From CAYQVO01 sp964421085 (GTDB lineage: Bacteria > Bdellovibrionota_C > UBA2361 > CAYQVO01), in assembly GCA_964421085.1 (NCBI GenBank), contig CAYQVO010000041.1:1-32399 (forward strand): a DNA stretch of 32,399 nt, read 5' to 3'. The notes below the pieces were generated by a model. It worked only from the letters and a program-made list of their open reading frames with translations, was not told the origin of the DNA and did not search any database. Shown in pieces: positions 24,814 through 32,325 of this stretch (within the stretch, counting starts at the first letter, position 1; every line of letters starts with the position of its first letter). The translations under genes and the position numbers were made by a program.

Positions 24814-24861
24814 NNNNNNNNNNNNNNNNNNNNNNNNNNNNNNNNNNNNNNNNNNNNNNNN
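24814..24861. other. Scaffold gap (48 N) inside tatC
   Basis: Forty-eight N correspond to 16 codons. The two parts of tatC are out of frame with this length, and the missing HLEELR motif and first helix should need roughly 35-40 residues. The real missing segment is therefore probably about 100-120 bases. Confidence 0.85.
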
Positions 24862-24904
24862 ACATATCGCCCGGCCGCTCTGCCGGTTCAGCCTGCGTGT
24901 CCAT
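24862..24904 (-). CDS. tatC: Sec-independent translocase TatC, 5' fragment before the gap
   Basis: The ATG at 24904 begins MDTQAEPAERPGDM and overlaps the last 17 bases of the tatB-like gene, as expected for coupled tat genes. The frame then enters the N-run. It should be read together with the larger fragment at 24232-24813. Confidence 0.7.
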
Positions 24905-25169
24905 TATGTTCCTCACTCTTTTCAGCGGGCTTACTCTCCACCGGCGGTTCGATGAGTTCACTTGACGCCGCATCGAGCCTGCTTTTGACTTCGCTTGCGG
25001 GGGTATAAACCGAATTGCGGAAGTCCCGCCTGACGACGTCGAACTCCCTCCGGATCATGCCCACTAATTTTCCGATCGCTGACAGCACTTCAGGCAGCTG
25101 CTGAGGCCCGATAACGATGAGCGCGACGACCGCGATGACCAGGATTTCAGTGAAGCTTATGCCGAACAT
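24888..25169 (-). CDS. tatB: Twin-arginine translocase TatA/TatB-family subunit, TatB-like
   Basis: A 93-residue protein. It starts MFGISFTEILVIAVVALIVIGPQQLPE, a single membrane helix with the conserved Glu near the start and the hinge GP..LPE. An amphipathic helix follows (VLSAIGKLVGMIRREFDVVRRDF), then a charged C-terminal tail. The long polar tail and the RREFDVVRRDF helix are more like TatB than TatA, but the two are hard to separate. It helps TatC recognise twin-arginine substrates. It lies three bases downstream of the methyltransferase and overlaps tatC by 17 bases, so the three form one operon. A separate tatA is not in the window. Confidence 0.82.
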   Translation of the reverse strand: MFGISFTEILVIAVVALIVIGPQQLPEVLSAIGKLVGMIRREFDVVRRDFRNSVYTPASEVKSRLDAASSELIEPPVESKPAEKSEEHNGHAG

Positions 25170-25172
25170 GGA

Positions 25173-25865
25173 TCACTCGTCTTTCTTGAGCAGCGCAAGA
25201 TGCTGATAAGCAAGGAGACCAGGGAAAATTCTCGCGGTTCTCAGCCGAAGCCTCGATATGCGTTTGAAAATCGAATTGTCCCAGACCCACGAAGGAAGGA
25301 CAAGCTCCGCCGGTTCAATCGACACATCCAGCTCTGCCGGGTGAACTCCTGGAACAGAATTGACGAGTTCGACGAAACGTCTTCTCGTAAAGAACTGGAG
25401 ATGGGTTTTATCGAGGATTCCCCGGTCGCGGCAGTTGAAAATGCCGAGCATCAGAGGCAGCCTGACAGACCAGTGAGCAATGTTTGGAACAGAAACAAGT
25501 AACTTCCCCCCCGGCGCGAGCATGCCGCAGAGCGATGCAAATGCGGAAAATGAGTCCGGCAGATGTTCGAGAACATCCAGAGCGAAAATCACGTCGAACT
25601 CCTCTCCCCGGAATCCGTCGAGACTTTCCTTCACCTGATCATAGAAGGCGCCAATGTGCGCTCTTGCCCCCTCATCGATTTCGACCGCCGAGAGGTTCTG
25701 AAAACCCGATTCTTTGAGAATCTGCCCGATTGCGCCGCTGCCTGCGCCGAAGTCGAGTACCCGCAAAGCTGGACGAAGCGCAGCCAGCTTCTCAAGCGCC
25801 CAGCTGTGACTTGAGCCGGGAAAAGGCTTGAAGACATAGAGGTGATGGCTGCCTGTCTCCTGCAT
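25173..25865 (-). CDS. Class I SAM-dependent methyltransferase
   Basis: A 230-residue protein. LRVLDFGAGSGAIGQIL is the SAM-binding glycine loop, AVEIDEGARAHI has the acidic residue that holds the SAM ribose, and FDVIFALDVLEHLPDSFSAF with LLVSVPNIAHWSVRLPLMLGIF follow as in family Methyltransf_23 proteins. The last part reads DRGILDKTHLQFFTRRRFVELVN, a pattern common in methyltransferases of polysaccharide regions. Substrate unknown. It is the first gene of the tatB-tatC operon, three bases away. The ATG at 25865 has no Shine-Dalgarno sequence and an extended -10 (TGATATTCT) 13 bases upstream. Divergent from murC. Confidence 0.85.
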   Translation of the reverse strand: MQETGSHHLYVFKPFPGSSHSWALEKLAALRPALRVLDFGAGSGAIGQILKESGFQNLSAVEIDEGARAHIGAFYDQVKESLDGFRGEEFDVIFALDVLEHLPDSFSAFASLCGMLAPGGKLLVSVPNIAHWSVRLPLMLGIFNCRDRGILDKTHLQFFTRRRFVELVNSVPGVHPAELDVSIEPAELVLPSWVWDNSIFKRISRLRLRTARIFPGLLAYQHLALLKKDE

Positions 25866-25878
25866 GTGTGAAGCTTAA

Positions 25879-25884
25879 AGAATA
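25879..25884 (-). promoter_or_regulatory. Candidate extended -10 for the methyltransferase-tat operon
   Basis: On the minus strand TGATATTCT ends 13 bases before the ATG at 25865. No -35 and no Shine-Dalgarno sequence are visible, and the leader would be about six bases. A CCCCGCGGGG palindrome (25890-25899) overlaps the spacer region upstream. Confidence 0.33.
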
Positions 25885-25949
25885 TCATCCCCCGCGGGGA
25901 AGATCCTGTTATTGCATATGGGAAAAAAACTTCATACCGTTAAGTTCTT

Positions 25950-27329
25950 ATGTACAACCCCCACCTTCATTTTCATTTCACCGGCATTGGCGGCGTCGGG
26001 ATGTCCGGCATTGCCGAGGTCCTGATTAATCTCGGTTTTGCCGTTTCCGGCTCGGACCTCAAATGGTCTCCGGCATGCGAAAGGCTGAGATCGTTCGGAG
26101 CTCAGGTGGCCCTGGGGCATGCCGGAGAGAATATTCCCCCGTCCGCATCTCTTCTTGTCTATTCATCAGCCGTTGGTCAGAAAAATCCTGAGCTTGTGGA
26201 GGCAAGGCATCGAGGAATTCCGGTTATTTCCAGAGCTGAGGTTCTTGCGGAACTGATGCGTCTCAAATACGGGGTTGCTGTCGCGGGCTCGCACGGAAAA
26301 ACCACTACGACCAGCATGGCAGCGGATGTGATGGAGGCAGGGGGGCTTGATCCCACTGTGATTATCGGAGGAATCGTCAAGGCGCTGGGTTCAGGGAGCA
26401 AGCTTGGCAAAGGGGACTTTCTTGTCGCTGAAAGCGACGAAAGCGACAGGAGTTTCATGCTTCTGAAACCTGCCATCGCAGTGATAACCAACATCGATGA
26501 AGAGCATCTTACGGCTTACAGCTCGCTGGCCGATCTGGAAGAATCCTTCGAAAAATTCGTTTCCGCAGTCCCGTTCTACGGCCTTGCGGTATTCTGCATC
26601 GACGATCGCAGAGTGCGCGACATCGCTCTGCGGTATGAACGACGGAAAGTGACTTACGGCTTTTCTCCCGACGCCCAGATCCGGGCGGATGCGCTGACTT
26701 TCTCCGATGGGGCCGCAAGCTTCGATGTCTATCACGGTGAAAAAAAGCTTTTCAGGCTGGATTTTCCGATGCCTGGAAGGCACTTTGCGCAGAATGCGCT
26801 TGCCGCAATAGCTGTCGGCCTTGAATTTGAAATTCCGCCAGAGACTATTCAGAGAGCCCTGGCTGCTTTTTCCGGCGTCGGACGCCGGCTCGAAATGCTT
26901 CCGAAGGTCAAAGGCATAACGATAGTGAACGACTTTGGGCATCATCCCACTGAAATTCGCGCCACACTTGCTGCGCTCCGTGCAGGCTGGGAGAAGAGCA
27001 TGAAGCGTCTCCATGTGGTATTCCAGCCTCACCGTTTCACAAGGACACGCGACTGCTTCGCGCGATTTATCGAAGCATTTACCGATGCCGACAATCTGAT
27101 CGTCACCGAAATTTATCCAGCAGGCGAGGAGCCAATCGAAGGAATCGACGGCAGAAAGCTTGAAGCAGCAATACAGCATCCGCACAAGAAATATGCACCT
27201 GACCTCGACTCTGCAATTTCCCTTCTGACGCCCGAAGTCGCCGATGGTGATTTCGTGCTCTGCCTTGGCGCAGGCTCGATAGGAACACTGCCCGGGAAGC
27301 TGTACACGGCGCTGTCAGAGGAGTCGTGA
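25950..27329 (+). CDS. murC: UDP-N-acetylmuramate--L-alanine ligase
   Basis: A 459-residue protein of normal length. It starts with the Rossmann motif HFTGIGGVGMSGIAEVL, then GSDLKWSPACERL, the ATP-binding loop VAGSHGKTTTTS (K117, T118), VAESDESDRSF, ITNIDEEHL, the HFAQNALAAIAVG segment and DFGHHPTEIRATL. It ligates L-alanine to UDP-MurNAc using ATP, in the cytoplasm, at the start of the peptidoglycan stem peptide. No Shine-Dalgarno sequence precedes ATG 25950. The stop TGA shares bases with the murB start (GTGATG), so both are translated together. It opens a murC-murB-ftsQ operon. Confidence 0.97.
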   Translation: MYNPHLHFHFTGIGGVGMSGIAEVLINLGFAVSGSDLKWSPACERLRSFGAQVALGHAGENIPPSASLLVYSSAVGQKNPELVEARHRGIPVISRAEVLAELMRLKYGVAVAGSHGKTTTTSMAADVMEAGGLDPTVIIGGIVKALGSGSKLGKGDFLVAESDESDRSFMLLKPAIAVITNIDEEHLTAYSSLADLEESFEKFVSAVPFYGLAVFCIDDRRVRDIALRYERRKVTYGFSPDAQIRADALTFSDGAASFDVYHGEKKLFRLDFPMPGRHFAQNALAAIAVGLEFEIPPETIQRALAAFSGVGRRLEMLPKVKGITIVNDFGHHPTEIRATLAALRAGWEKSMKRLHVVFQPHRFTRTRDCFARFIEAFTDADNLIVTEIYPAGEEPIEGIDGRKLEAAIQHPHKKYAPDLDSAISLLTPEVADGDFVLCLGAGSIGTLPGKLYTALSEES

Positions 27330-28246
27330 TGTTTTCAATGCGTGCATCAAAACTGGCAGATGCATGCGAGAAGGCTGTTGGTATCAGGCCTTTAGTGGGC
27401 TATCCCGGCTCTGAACTCACGACATTCTCAATCGGCGGCATCGTCCCGTATTACCTCAATGTCGACTCGGTGGACGAACTTAAAGCTCTGCTCGTGTTTT
27501 TCAGGGAGCGCGGGATCTCTTACCGCGTGCTTGGAAACGGAAGTAACCTTCTTATTCCGGATGACGGAATAAACGAATGGGTGCTGCACCTTGGACGTGC
27601 ATTCCGGTTTTCGGAACAGGCAGGAGAGGCTTCTTTTATTGTCGGGGCTGCCACTTCCCTGATGACTCTTTCCCGCCGCTTTTCTGATGATGGCTATTCA
27701 GGAATCGAGTTCGCCGCAGGAATCCCCGGCTCTGTGGGAGGGGCGGTGAGAATGAATGCCGGAGCCCACGGAAGCTCAATGGGAGAAATAGTAAAAAGCA
27801 TGAGAGTGCTTTGCTCTTCGGGGGAAATTATCGAGATTGAAAGAAAGGATATTGCATTCTGTTACCGGGATTCGGGGCTTGAAGAGGGTACCATTGTGCT
27901 CTCGGCGGAAATCAAACTTGCGGGGTCGGATAAGGCCGTGACGCGAAGACGGCGCCGGGAAATGCTGGCCGAGCGAAAGGTCCGGCAGCCGCTTCGGTAC
28001 GCTTCCGCGGGCTCAACTTTCAAAAATCCCGCCCCTGACAAGCCGGCAGGAATGCTGATAGAAAGGGCAGGGCTCAAAGGACACCGCATCGGGGGTGCAG
28101 AGGTATCGCAAATGCATGCAAACTGGATTATTAATCCGGATAAACAGGCTCTGGCGTCGGATGTGAAGAAACTGATCGAACTCTGCCGTCGGCGGGTGCA
28201 TGACGTTTCGGGGCTGACTTTAGAACCGGAAATAATTATGTGGTGA
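27329..28246 (+). CDS. murB: UDP-N-acetylenolpyruvoylglucosamine reductase
   Basis: A 305-residue protein. The FAD-binding part shows LTTFSIGGIVPYYLNVDS, YRVLGNGSNLLIPDDG and GIEFAAGIPGSVGGAVRMNAGAHG. The substrate part shows QPLRYASAGSTFKNP, AGMLIERAGLKGHRIGGAEVSQMHANWIIN and a C-terminal ASDVKKLIELCRRRV, as in type II MurB (no extra loop). It reduces enolpyruvyl-UDP-GlcNAc to UDP-MurNAc with NADPH. ATG 27329 is chosen over GTG 27326 because GGAG lies at the right distance; both are compatible with the overlap to murC. murB follows murC, as in many dcw clusters, but ddl is absent after it. Confidence 0.95.
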   Translation: MFSMRASKLADACEKAVGIRPLVGYPGSELTTFSIGGIVPYYLNVDSVDELKALLVFFRERGISYRVLGNGSNLLIPDDGINEWVLHLGRAFRFSEQAGEASFIVGAATSLMTLSRRFSDDGYSGIEFAAGIPGSVGGAVRMNAGAHGSSMGEIVKSMRVLCSSGEIIEIERKDIAFCYRDSGLEEGTIVLSAEIKLAGSDKAVTRRRRREMLAERKVRQPLRYASAGSTFKNPAPDKPAGMLIERAGLKGHRIGGAEVSQMHANWIINPDKQALASDVKKLIELCRRRVHDVSGLTLEPEIIMW

Positions 28247-28255
28247 TGTCCTGAT

Positions 28256-29071
28256 ATGCGCAGGTTCTTCCTGATCATGCTCGTTATTGGAATGCTCGGA
28301 TGCTTTTACTGGATCTTTGATCCCGTCCGCTCTGAGCATGCCGTGCATTCCGCCGCAGAAGCACTTTACGATGCATGGTATGAAAAGGAACTGCTGATTG
28401 CGGGAGACTCGAGTCTTTCCGACAAGACCATCAGGGATCTGCTCCCTTCAGAGCTGTCGACTCTGTGGTGGCTGATGAACACCGACATAATCGAAGGCGA
28501 GCTGAGAAAAAGCCCGTGGATACTGAGAGCGCGGATACATCCCTGCGCGGCCGGAATTTTTTCACTTTGGGGATGTTTCGTTGTTTCTATCGAGGAGAGA
28601 AAACCATCATTTCTGCTGACCGAAGGCGATATTACATGGCTTGTCGGCGAAGATGGCGGTTTCATCTCGCCTCTTACGCCCAGGCTTCGCGAACTTTTCA
28701 AGGACCGGACTCTCCGTACTTTGAAGGGCTTTTACGATGACAGTCCTTCGGCCGAGCTTTTCCAGGCCCGCTTCAAGTATGCTGCTCATGCCATGGAAAT
28801 TATAGAAAAGAGACTGAAGAAGAAGATTTCATCCGTGCAGCTCATGCCGCAGGGTGAACTCGAAGTAAGCTTCGATGACAGTCCTTTCGCCGTGGTTTTC
28901 TCCGGCGGGCTTGAAACAGCCGAGCCTCTTCACTTCGAACTCGACCGGCTTCAGGTTCTGCTCGATCAGTTCGGCGGCAAAGAAGATACGATTCTTAAGA
29001 TAGACCTTGCGTTCAACAAACTTGCGGTCGTGAGGTTCAAGGATGGTGCGGAGCAGCCCGCGCAGCCGTAA
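28256..29071 (+). CDS. ftsQ: Cell-division protein FtsQ/DivIB-like
   Basis: A 271-residue protein with a short cytoplasmic start, one membrane helix (RRFFLIMLVIGMLGCFYWIF) and a periplasmic part. A POTRA-like region (LLIAGDSSLSDKTIRDLLP..., ILRARIHPCAAGIFSLWGCFVVSIEERKP) leads to the FtsQ beta domain (WLVGEDGGFISPLT...). It should bridge the early and late divisome at midcell by contacts with FtsB/FtsL. The sequence is diverged, and the call rests on topology and position after murB. An odd Cys pair (C96, C106 region) lies in the POTRA-like part. It starts nine bases after the murB stop. Confidence 0.8.
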   Translation: MRRFFLIMLVIGMLGCFYWIFDPVRSEHAVHSAAEALYDAWYEKELLIAGDSSLSDKTIRDLLPSELSTLWWLMNTDIIEGELRKSPWILRARIHPCAAGIFSLWGCFVVSIEERKPSFLLTEGDITWLVGEDGGFISPLTPRLRELFKDRTLRTLKGFYDDSPSAELFQARFKYAAHAMEIIEKRLKKKISSVQLMPQGELEVSFDDSPFAVVFSGGLETAEPLHFELDRLQVLLDQFGGKEDTILKIDLAFNKLAVVRFKDGAEQPAQP

Positions 29072-29092
29072 TGATTCTGTTTCAGGAAGTGC

Positions 29093-29557
29093 TCAGTGCG
29101 ATGCGAAGTGCCCGACTTGCGGCCTCACAGCTCTCGCGAAATCCTCGTATTTCATCGAGATCAACTCAGTGTGTGTCCCCGCGTTGAATACGACTTTCTC
29201 GTCGCCTGCCACATCCTCTGAAACAATCACCGGCATGTGGTACAGTTCGCCAAGAGGCGGCATTGCTCCGGGTTCGCAGTCGGGAAAATACTCGACGAAC
29301 TCGCTCTCCGGGCAGAGCTTGATGTCCGAGGTGTGAAGCTGTTCTCCAAGTCGATGCAGATTTACCCTCTCGTTTGCATGCAGCACTACGAGGGTAATCT
29401 GGCCGTTTATCCGGATTACCACAGTCTTGGCGAGTTTCTCCTCCGGAATCCTGGTGACATGTGCAATCTGCTCGGCCGTAACAGCTCTCGGATGGTAAAT
29501 CAGCTCGTATGGAATTGCGTTGTCCTTCAGGTAGTTCTGAATGGTCTGGCTCTTCAT
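29093..29557 (-). CDS. YbaK/ProX-type aminoacyl-tRNA deacylase (cis-acting editing domain)
   Basis: A 154-residue stand-alone editing protein. It starts at ATG 29557 with a strong AGGAGGG upstream; a longer frame to 29605 is rejected. Features are the IPYELIYHPRAVTAEQIAHVTRI start, EEKLAKTVVIRINGQITLVVLHANERVNL (conserved Lys and the substrate strand), CEPGAMPPLGELYHMPVIV and VVFNAGTHTELISMKYEDF (conserved G-T-H/GxG end). Proteins of this family hydrolyse mischarged tRNA, for example Ala- or Cys-tRNAPro. The exact substrate cannot be read. It is convergent with ftsQ and divergent from ftsA, so it breaks the dcw cluster. Confidence 0.88.
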   Translation of the reverse strand: MKSQTIQNYLKDNAIPYELIYHPRAVTAEQIAHVTRIPEEKLAKTVVIRINGQITLVVLHANERVNLHRLGEQLHTSDIKLCPESEFVEYFPDCEPGAMPPLGELYHMPVIVSEDVAGDEKVVFNAGTHTELISMKYEDFARAVRPQVGHFASH

Positions 29558-29666
29558 AGTCCCTCCTTTCCATGAAAAAACACCACGAATCACATATGCT
29601 ACCACATAATGAAATCAGCTCTTTCGCGCATTTCGCATCCGCGCGCAAAAATGATTACCTTTTTGC

Positions 29667-29696
29667 TTGCAGTTATTTCGAAACTGCGTTTAATTT
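29667..29696 (+). promoter_or_regulatory. Candidate promoter for ftsA (possibly leaderless)
   Basis: TTGCAG (29667-29672) is followed after 16 bases by TTTAAT (29689-29694, five of six matches to the -10 consensus). A TAATTT reading ends six bases before the ftsA ATG. With no Shine-Dalgarno sequence before ATG 29703, the transcript would begin almost at the start codon. The -35 is poor (three of six). Confidence 0.4.
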
Positions 29697-29702
29697 CACA
29701 AT

Positions 29703-30932
29703 ATGGCACCACGGATCAACACCATAACCGCGCTCGATATCGGCACTTCCAAAATAGGCATCGCTATTGCTGAGCATACTGCCGATGGGCAGCTCAATCT
29801 AATTGGCGTAGGCACAAGTCCGTCCAGAGGACTTCGCAAAGGAGTCGTAATTAACATCGAAGCTACAGTCGAGTCTATTTCGGCGGCACTCAGCCAGGCT
29901 GAGGCGATGGCAGGATGTGAAGCTTCATCCGCGTTCGCCTCAATTTCCGGCAGCCATATTAAAGGATTCAACAGTCACGGAATTGTGGGAGTAAAGCACA
30001 GAGAGGTAACGCAGGATGACGTCGATCGCGTCATCGAAGCGGCAAAGGCCGTTGCTATTCCACTTGAACGCGAAATTCTCCATGTGCTGCCGCAGGAGTA
30101 TATCATCGACGAGCAGGACGGCATCAGAGAGCCGGTTGGGATGTCCGGAGTCCGCCTCGAGGCGCGGGTGCATATTGTGACGGGCTCTGTCGCAAGCGCG
30201 CAGAACATCGTGAAATGCGCCAACCGGTGCGGCCTGAGCGTGAATGATATCGTGCTTTCGCCGATTGCGTCAGGCAAAGCAGTTCTTACTCCGGAAGAAA
30301 TGGAGCTCGGTATCTGCGTAATAGATATCGGCGGCGGCACAAGCGATATCATTATTTTTCATGGAGGAGCCGTTAAATACACCTCGGTGATTTCCGTGGG
30401 CGGGAATCATATCACGAACGACATTGCCGCAGGCCTTCGCACTCCGATTGCCGCCGCTGAAAGAATTAAGTGCAGCAGCGGCACTGCACTTGCTGATGAG
30501 GTGAACAGGGAAGAAACGATAGAAGTCCCGTCTACAGGCGACCGGCAGGCCCGTATGCTTTCGAAATCGCTTCTGGCCGACATAATTGAGCCGAGAGTTT
30601 CGGAGATGTTTTCTCTGATTCAGAAGGATGTCGCACGCAGCGGATGTGAGGAGCTTCTCACCAGCGGAATTGTCATTACCGGAGGCGGCAGCAGCATGAC
30701 GGGAATGATCGAAGTGGCGGAGCGCATCTTCAATCTTCCAGTCCGGGTTGGCCGCGCACGCGATATCGGCGGGCTCAAAGATCTTATCGACAGTCCCGAA
30801 AACGCTACTGCCGCCGGGCTTCTCCGCTATGGAAAGGAGCAGGCGGGGAAACACGGCAGGCGTGGGGGTGTCCGGTTCCCGATATCAGGCCTTCTCAGAA
30901 AGGCCGGGAACTGGCTCGGCGAGCATTTTTGA
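29703..30932 (+). CDS. ftsA: Cell-division actin-like ATPase FtsA
   Basis: A 409-residue protein. Phosphate-1 motif ITALDIGTSKIGIAIAE, the 1C domain (ISGSHIKGFNSHG, EREILHVLPQEYIIDEQDGI), phosphate-2 VIDIGGGTSDIIIF, VGGNHITNDIAAGL, adenosine motif GIVITGGGSSMTGM and the amphipathic C-terminal helix (SGLLRKAGNWLGEHF) that tethers it to the membrane. It anchors FtsZ filaments at midcell. No Shine-Dalgarno sequence precedes ATG 29703, so this may be a leaderless start. ftsA is separated from ftsQ by an opposite-strand gene, so it must have its own promoter, and ftsZ follows after 199 bases. Confidence 0.96.
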   Translation: MAPRINTITALDIGTSKIGIAIAEHTADGQLNLIGVGTSPSRGLRKGVVINIEATVESISAALSQAEAMAGCEASSAFASISGSHIKGFNSHGIVGVKHREVTQDDVDRVIEAAKAVAIPLEREILHVLPQEYIIDEQDGIREPVGMSGVRLEARVHIVTGSVASAQNIVKCANRCGLSVNDIVLSPIASGKAVLTPEEMELGICVIDIGGGTSDIIIFHGGAVKYTSVISVGGNHITNDIAAGLRTPIAAAERIKCSSGTALADEVNREETIEVPSTGDRQARMLSKSLLADIIEPRVSEMFSLIQKDVARSGCEELLTSGIVITGGGSSMTGMIEVAERIFNLPVRVGRARDIGGLKDLIDSPENATAAGLLRYGKEQAGKHGRRGGVRFPISGLLRKAGNWLGEHF

Positions 30933-31040
30933 AAAGATGCCCAGAATTTTCTTTACTTCACCATTGTTTTAGTTTAAGTAACCTGAAGTAAACTGGCCGG
31001 GCGGGAGCAGGGCACTTCCACTGCCGGGTCGCTTGTTTTC

Positions 31041-31061
31041 ATCAGGAATTTGACTCCTGAT
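31041..31061. promoter_or_regulatory. Perfect 7-bp hairpin in the ftsZ leader
   Basis: ATCAGGA (31041-31047) and TCCTGAT (31055-31061) pair perfectly over a 7-base loop (ATTTGAC), 70 bases before the ftsZ ATG. No T-run follows, so it is not a terminator. It could be a repressor palindrome or a leader structure. An imperfect GTTTA...TAAAC palindrome lies about 60 bases further upstream, near 30970-30992. Confidence 0.35.
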
Positions 31062-31131
31062 TGAAAGAAGGGATAAAGATTCAGGTCTAATCCATCACAG
31101 AACATCAAGTCACTTTTGGGGGAGCCATCAG

Positions 31132-32325
31132 ATGAACGGGACGGGGAAGAAAGCCTCAACAGGAAATGCGATTATTAAGGTCTTTGGACTCGGCGGCGCA
31201 GGCGTGAACGCGGTCAATAATATGATCCGCGGCGGCCTCGAAGGGGTCGATTTTTTCGCTGCCAACACCGACCTTCAGGCATTGGTGTCGAGTGAAGCCA
31301 CCAATAAAATCCAGCTTGGCCGCGAAATTACGAAAGGCCTCGGGGCAGGAGCCGATCCTGACGTGGGTGCTGCCGCAGCGCGTGAAAGCGCAGAAGAGAT
31401 TCGCGCGGCACTTGAAGGCGCAGATATGGTGTTCATCACCGCCGGAATGGGCGGTGGGACCGGAACGCTCGGTTCATCTGTTGTTGCGGAAGTGGCAAAG
31501 GATCTTGGCTGCCTTACTGTAGGCGTCGTCACCAAGCCGTTCCTTTTCGAGGGCAAGCGCCGCATGAACAACGCGGATCGCGGTATTGAGGAACTCAAAC
31601 GCGCCGTTGATACTCTCATCACGATTCCCAATCAGAGACTTCTTTCAATCGCCGGCAGAAACACATCGCTCCTGGACACCTTCCGCCGTGCTGACGATGT
31701 CCTTTTCCAGGCTGTGAAGGGCATCAGTGATCTGATTATCTTTGAGGGTCTGATCAACGTTGATTTTGCCGATGTCCGCGCTGTCATGTCCGAAATGGGC
31801 ATGGCTATGATGGGCACGGGTGAATCGAGCGGCGAAAACCGGGCAATCGAAGCGGCTGAAAAGGCAATCTCCAGCCCGCTTCTGGAGGATATATCGATTC
31901 ACGGAGCCCGTGGTGTTCTTATCAACGTCACAGCTTCGCCTGACGTCACTCTGCAGGAAGTCAATGAAGCTGCAGAGCTTATTCAGTCCGAGGCTTTCGA
32001 TGAAGCAAACATCATCTGGGGTATGGTTATCGATCCAAATCTCAAGGATCTCGTGCGCGTAACAGTGATTGCGACCGGTTTCGGCGTCGAAGGCCAGGCA
32101 GCGACAGAGCGCAATGTCATTTCAATGGCATCAACAGGCGGTGCGCCGGAAGACGTGCGTCAGGAGAAGCTCGATATTCCCACATACGCGCGCAAGCAGC
32201 AGAGGGAAACTGGGTCAACGGGCGGTGCCGAGGTCATCAAGTTGAAGACTTTCTCGGTTCTTTCAGGCGCTGACGACGACGACAAGTACGAGATTCCTAC
32301 CTTCCTGAGGAAGCAGGTAGATTAG
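31132..32325 (+). CDS. ftsZ: Cell-division tubulin-like GTPase FtsZ, with altered T4-loop signature
   Basis: A 397-residue protein. N-terminal GTPase: KVFGLGGAGVNAVNNM, DFFAANTDLQAL, GLGAGADPDVG, then the T4 loop GMGGGTGTLGSSVVAE, where the last Gly of the universal GGGTGTG signature is L113 and the next residues are GSS instead of AAP. The rest is canonical: VVTKPFLFEGKRRM, the synergy loop NVDFADV with both Asp, SEMGMAMMGTGESSGENRA, SPLLEDISIHGARGVL, and a C-terminal peptide YEIPTFLRKQ for FtsA binding. It polymerises into the division ring with GTP. GGGGGAG upstream of ATG 31132 is a good ribosome-binding site. The T4 change is unusual because this loop contacts the GTP phosphates. Confidence 0.97.
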   Translation: MNGTGKKASTGNAIIKVFGLGGAGVNAVNNMIRGGLEGVDFFAANTDLQALVSSEATNKIQLGREITKGLGAGADPDVGAAAARESAEEIRAALEGADMVFITAGMGGGTGTLGSSVVAEVAKDLGCLTVGVVTKPFLFEGKRRMNNADRGIEELKRAVDTLITIPNQRLLSIAGRNTSLLDTFRRADDVLFQAVKGISDLIIFEGLINVDFADVRAVMSEMGMAMMGTGESSGENRAIEAAEKAISSPLLEDISIHGARGVLINVTASPDVTLQEVNEAAELIQSEAFDEANIIWGMVIDPNLKDLVRVTVIATGFGVEGQAATERNVISMASTGGAPEDVRQEKLDIPTYARKQQRETGSTGGAEVIKLKTFSVLSGADDDDKYEIPTFLRKQVD

